This document shows, piece by piece, positions 63,991 through 64,000 of a stretch of 64,000 nt of DNA. Below the pieces are notes generated by a model. That model saw nothing but the letters and a program-made list of their open reading frames with translations, did no database searches and was not told where the DNA came from. The DNA is from Flammeovirga yaeyamensis. Lineage in GTDB: Bacteria > Bacteroidota > Bacteroidia > Cytophagales > Flammeovirgaceae. Position numbers and translations under genes: made by a program. The DNA is taken from NCBI RefSeq assembly GCF_018736045.1, contig NZ_CP076132.1, positions 796,001 through 860,000 of the forward strand. Direction: 5' to 3'. Within the stretch, counting starts at the first letter, position 1; the number at the start of each line of letters is the position of its first letter.

Positions 63991-64000
63991 CTATCATTTA

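Overview
The window comes from an AT-rich member of the Bacteroidota, most likely a marine cytophagal bacterium close to Flammeovirga. This is inferred from several things seen together: type IX secretion (T9SS) C-terminal domains, a PorE-like OmpA protein, DUF3857, GIN-domain and SusR-like proteins, class-typical -7 elements (TAnnTTTG), and almost no Shine-Dalgarno signals. No rRNA, tRNA or CRISPR array was seen.

Region by region. 1-13.6 kb: the 5' part of an NhaC-type antiporter, a lipoprotein with a perfect 15-bp inverted repeat against its start codon, asd, a three-gene operon ending in an ECF sigma factor, a two-gene outer-membrane pair (PorV/PorQ-like barrel plus HhH-barrel protein), accA, a Na/Pi symporter, an HDAC-family deacetylase and a CoA-binding protein. 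13.8-23.6 kb: two tandem DUF3857 proteins with degenerate transglutaminase cores, a PorE-like protein, a His-rich T9SS cargo protein, dapF and a solitary trpA. 23.7-26.9 kb: three small secreted paralogues, each behind a long AT-rich leader with a shared positional motif. 26.9-32 kb: an E2 acyltransferase, a YjjG-like phosphatase, a class III aminotransferase, small proteins and a probable small RNA. 32.1-38.7 kb: a modular secreted di-haem oxidoreductase with a T9SS partner, and a GH29 alpha-L-fucosidase.

39.2-47.4 kb is the most unusual part. Two DUF1989 paralogues with related leaders flank an ECF sigma factor translationally coupled to a membrane Ser/Thr kinase with a Cache-like sensor, a MerC protein, and an intact IS110-family element. 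The element's leader folds like a bridge RNA, and parts of it match the element's own ends and its right flank. Heptanucleotide repeats (AGGTAGC / GCTACCT) occur as inverted pairs around two miniature elements, one of which the IS110 element interrupts.

47.6-64 kb: an M13 metallopeptidase, a SulP transporter, a starch locus (modular GH13 amylase, SusR-like regulator, GH97 SusB-like alpha-glucosidase, no SusC/SusD), a GIN-domain lipoprotein, REP-like hairpins and a subtilisin-type lipoprotein protease. The amylase would attack starch at the surface, SusR would sense the released malto-oligosaccharides, and the GH97 enzyme would finish them in the periplasm.
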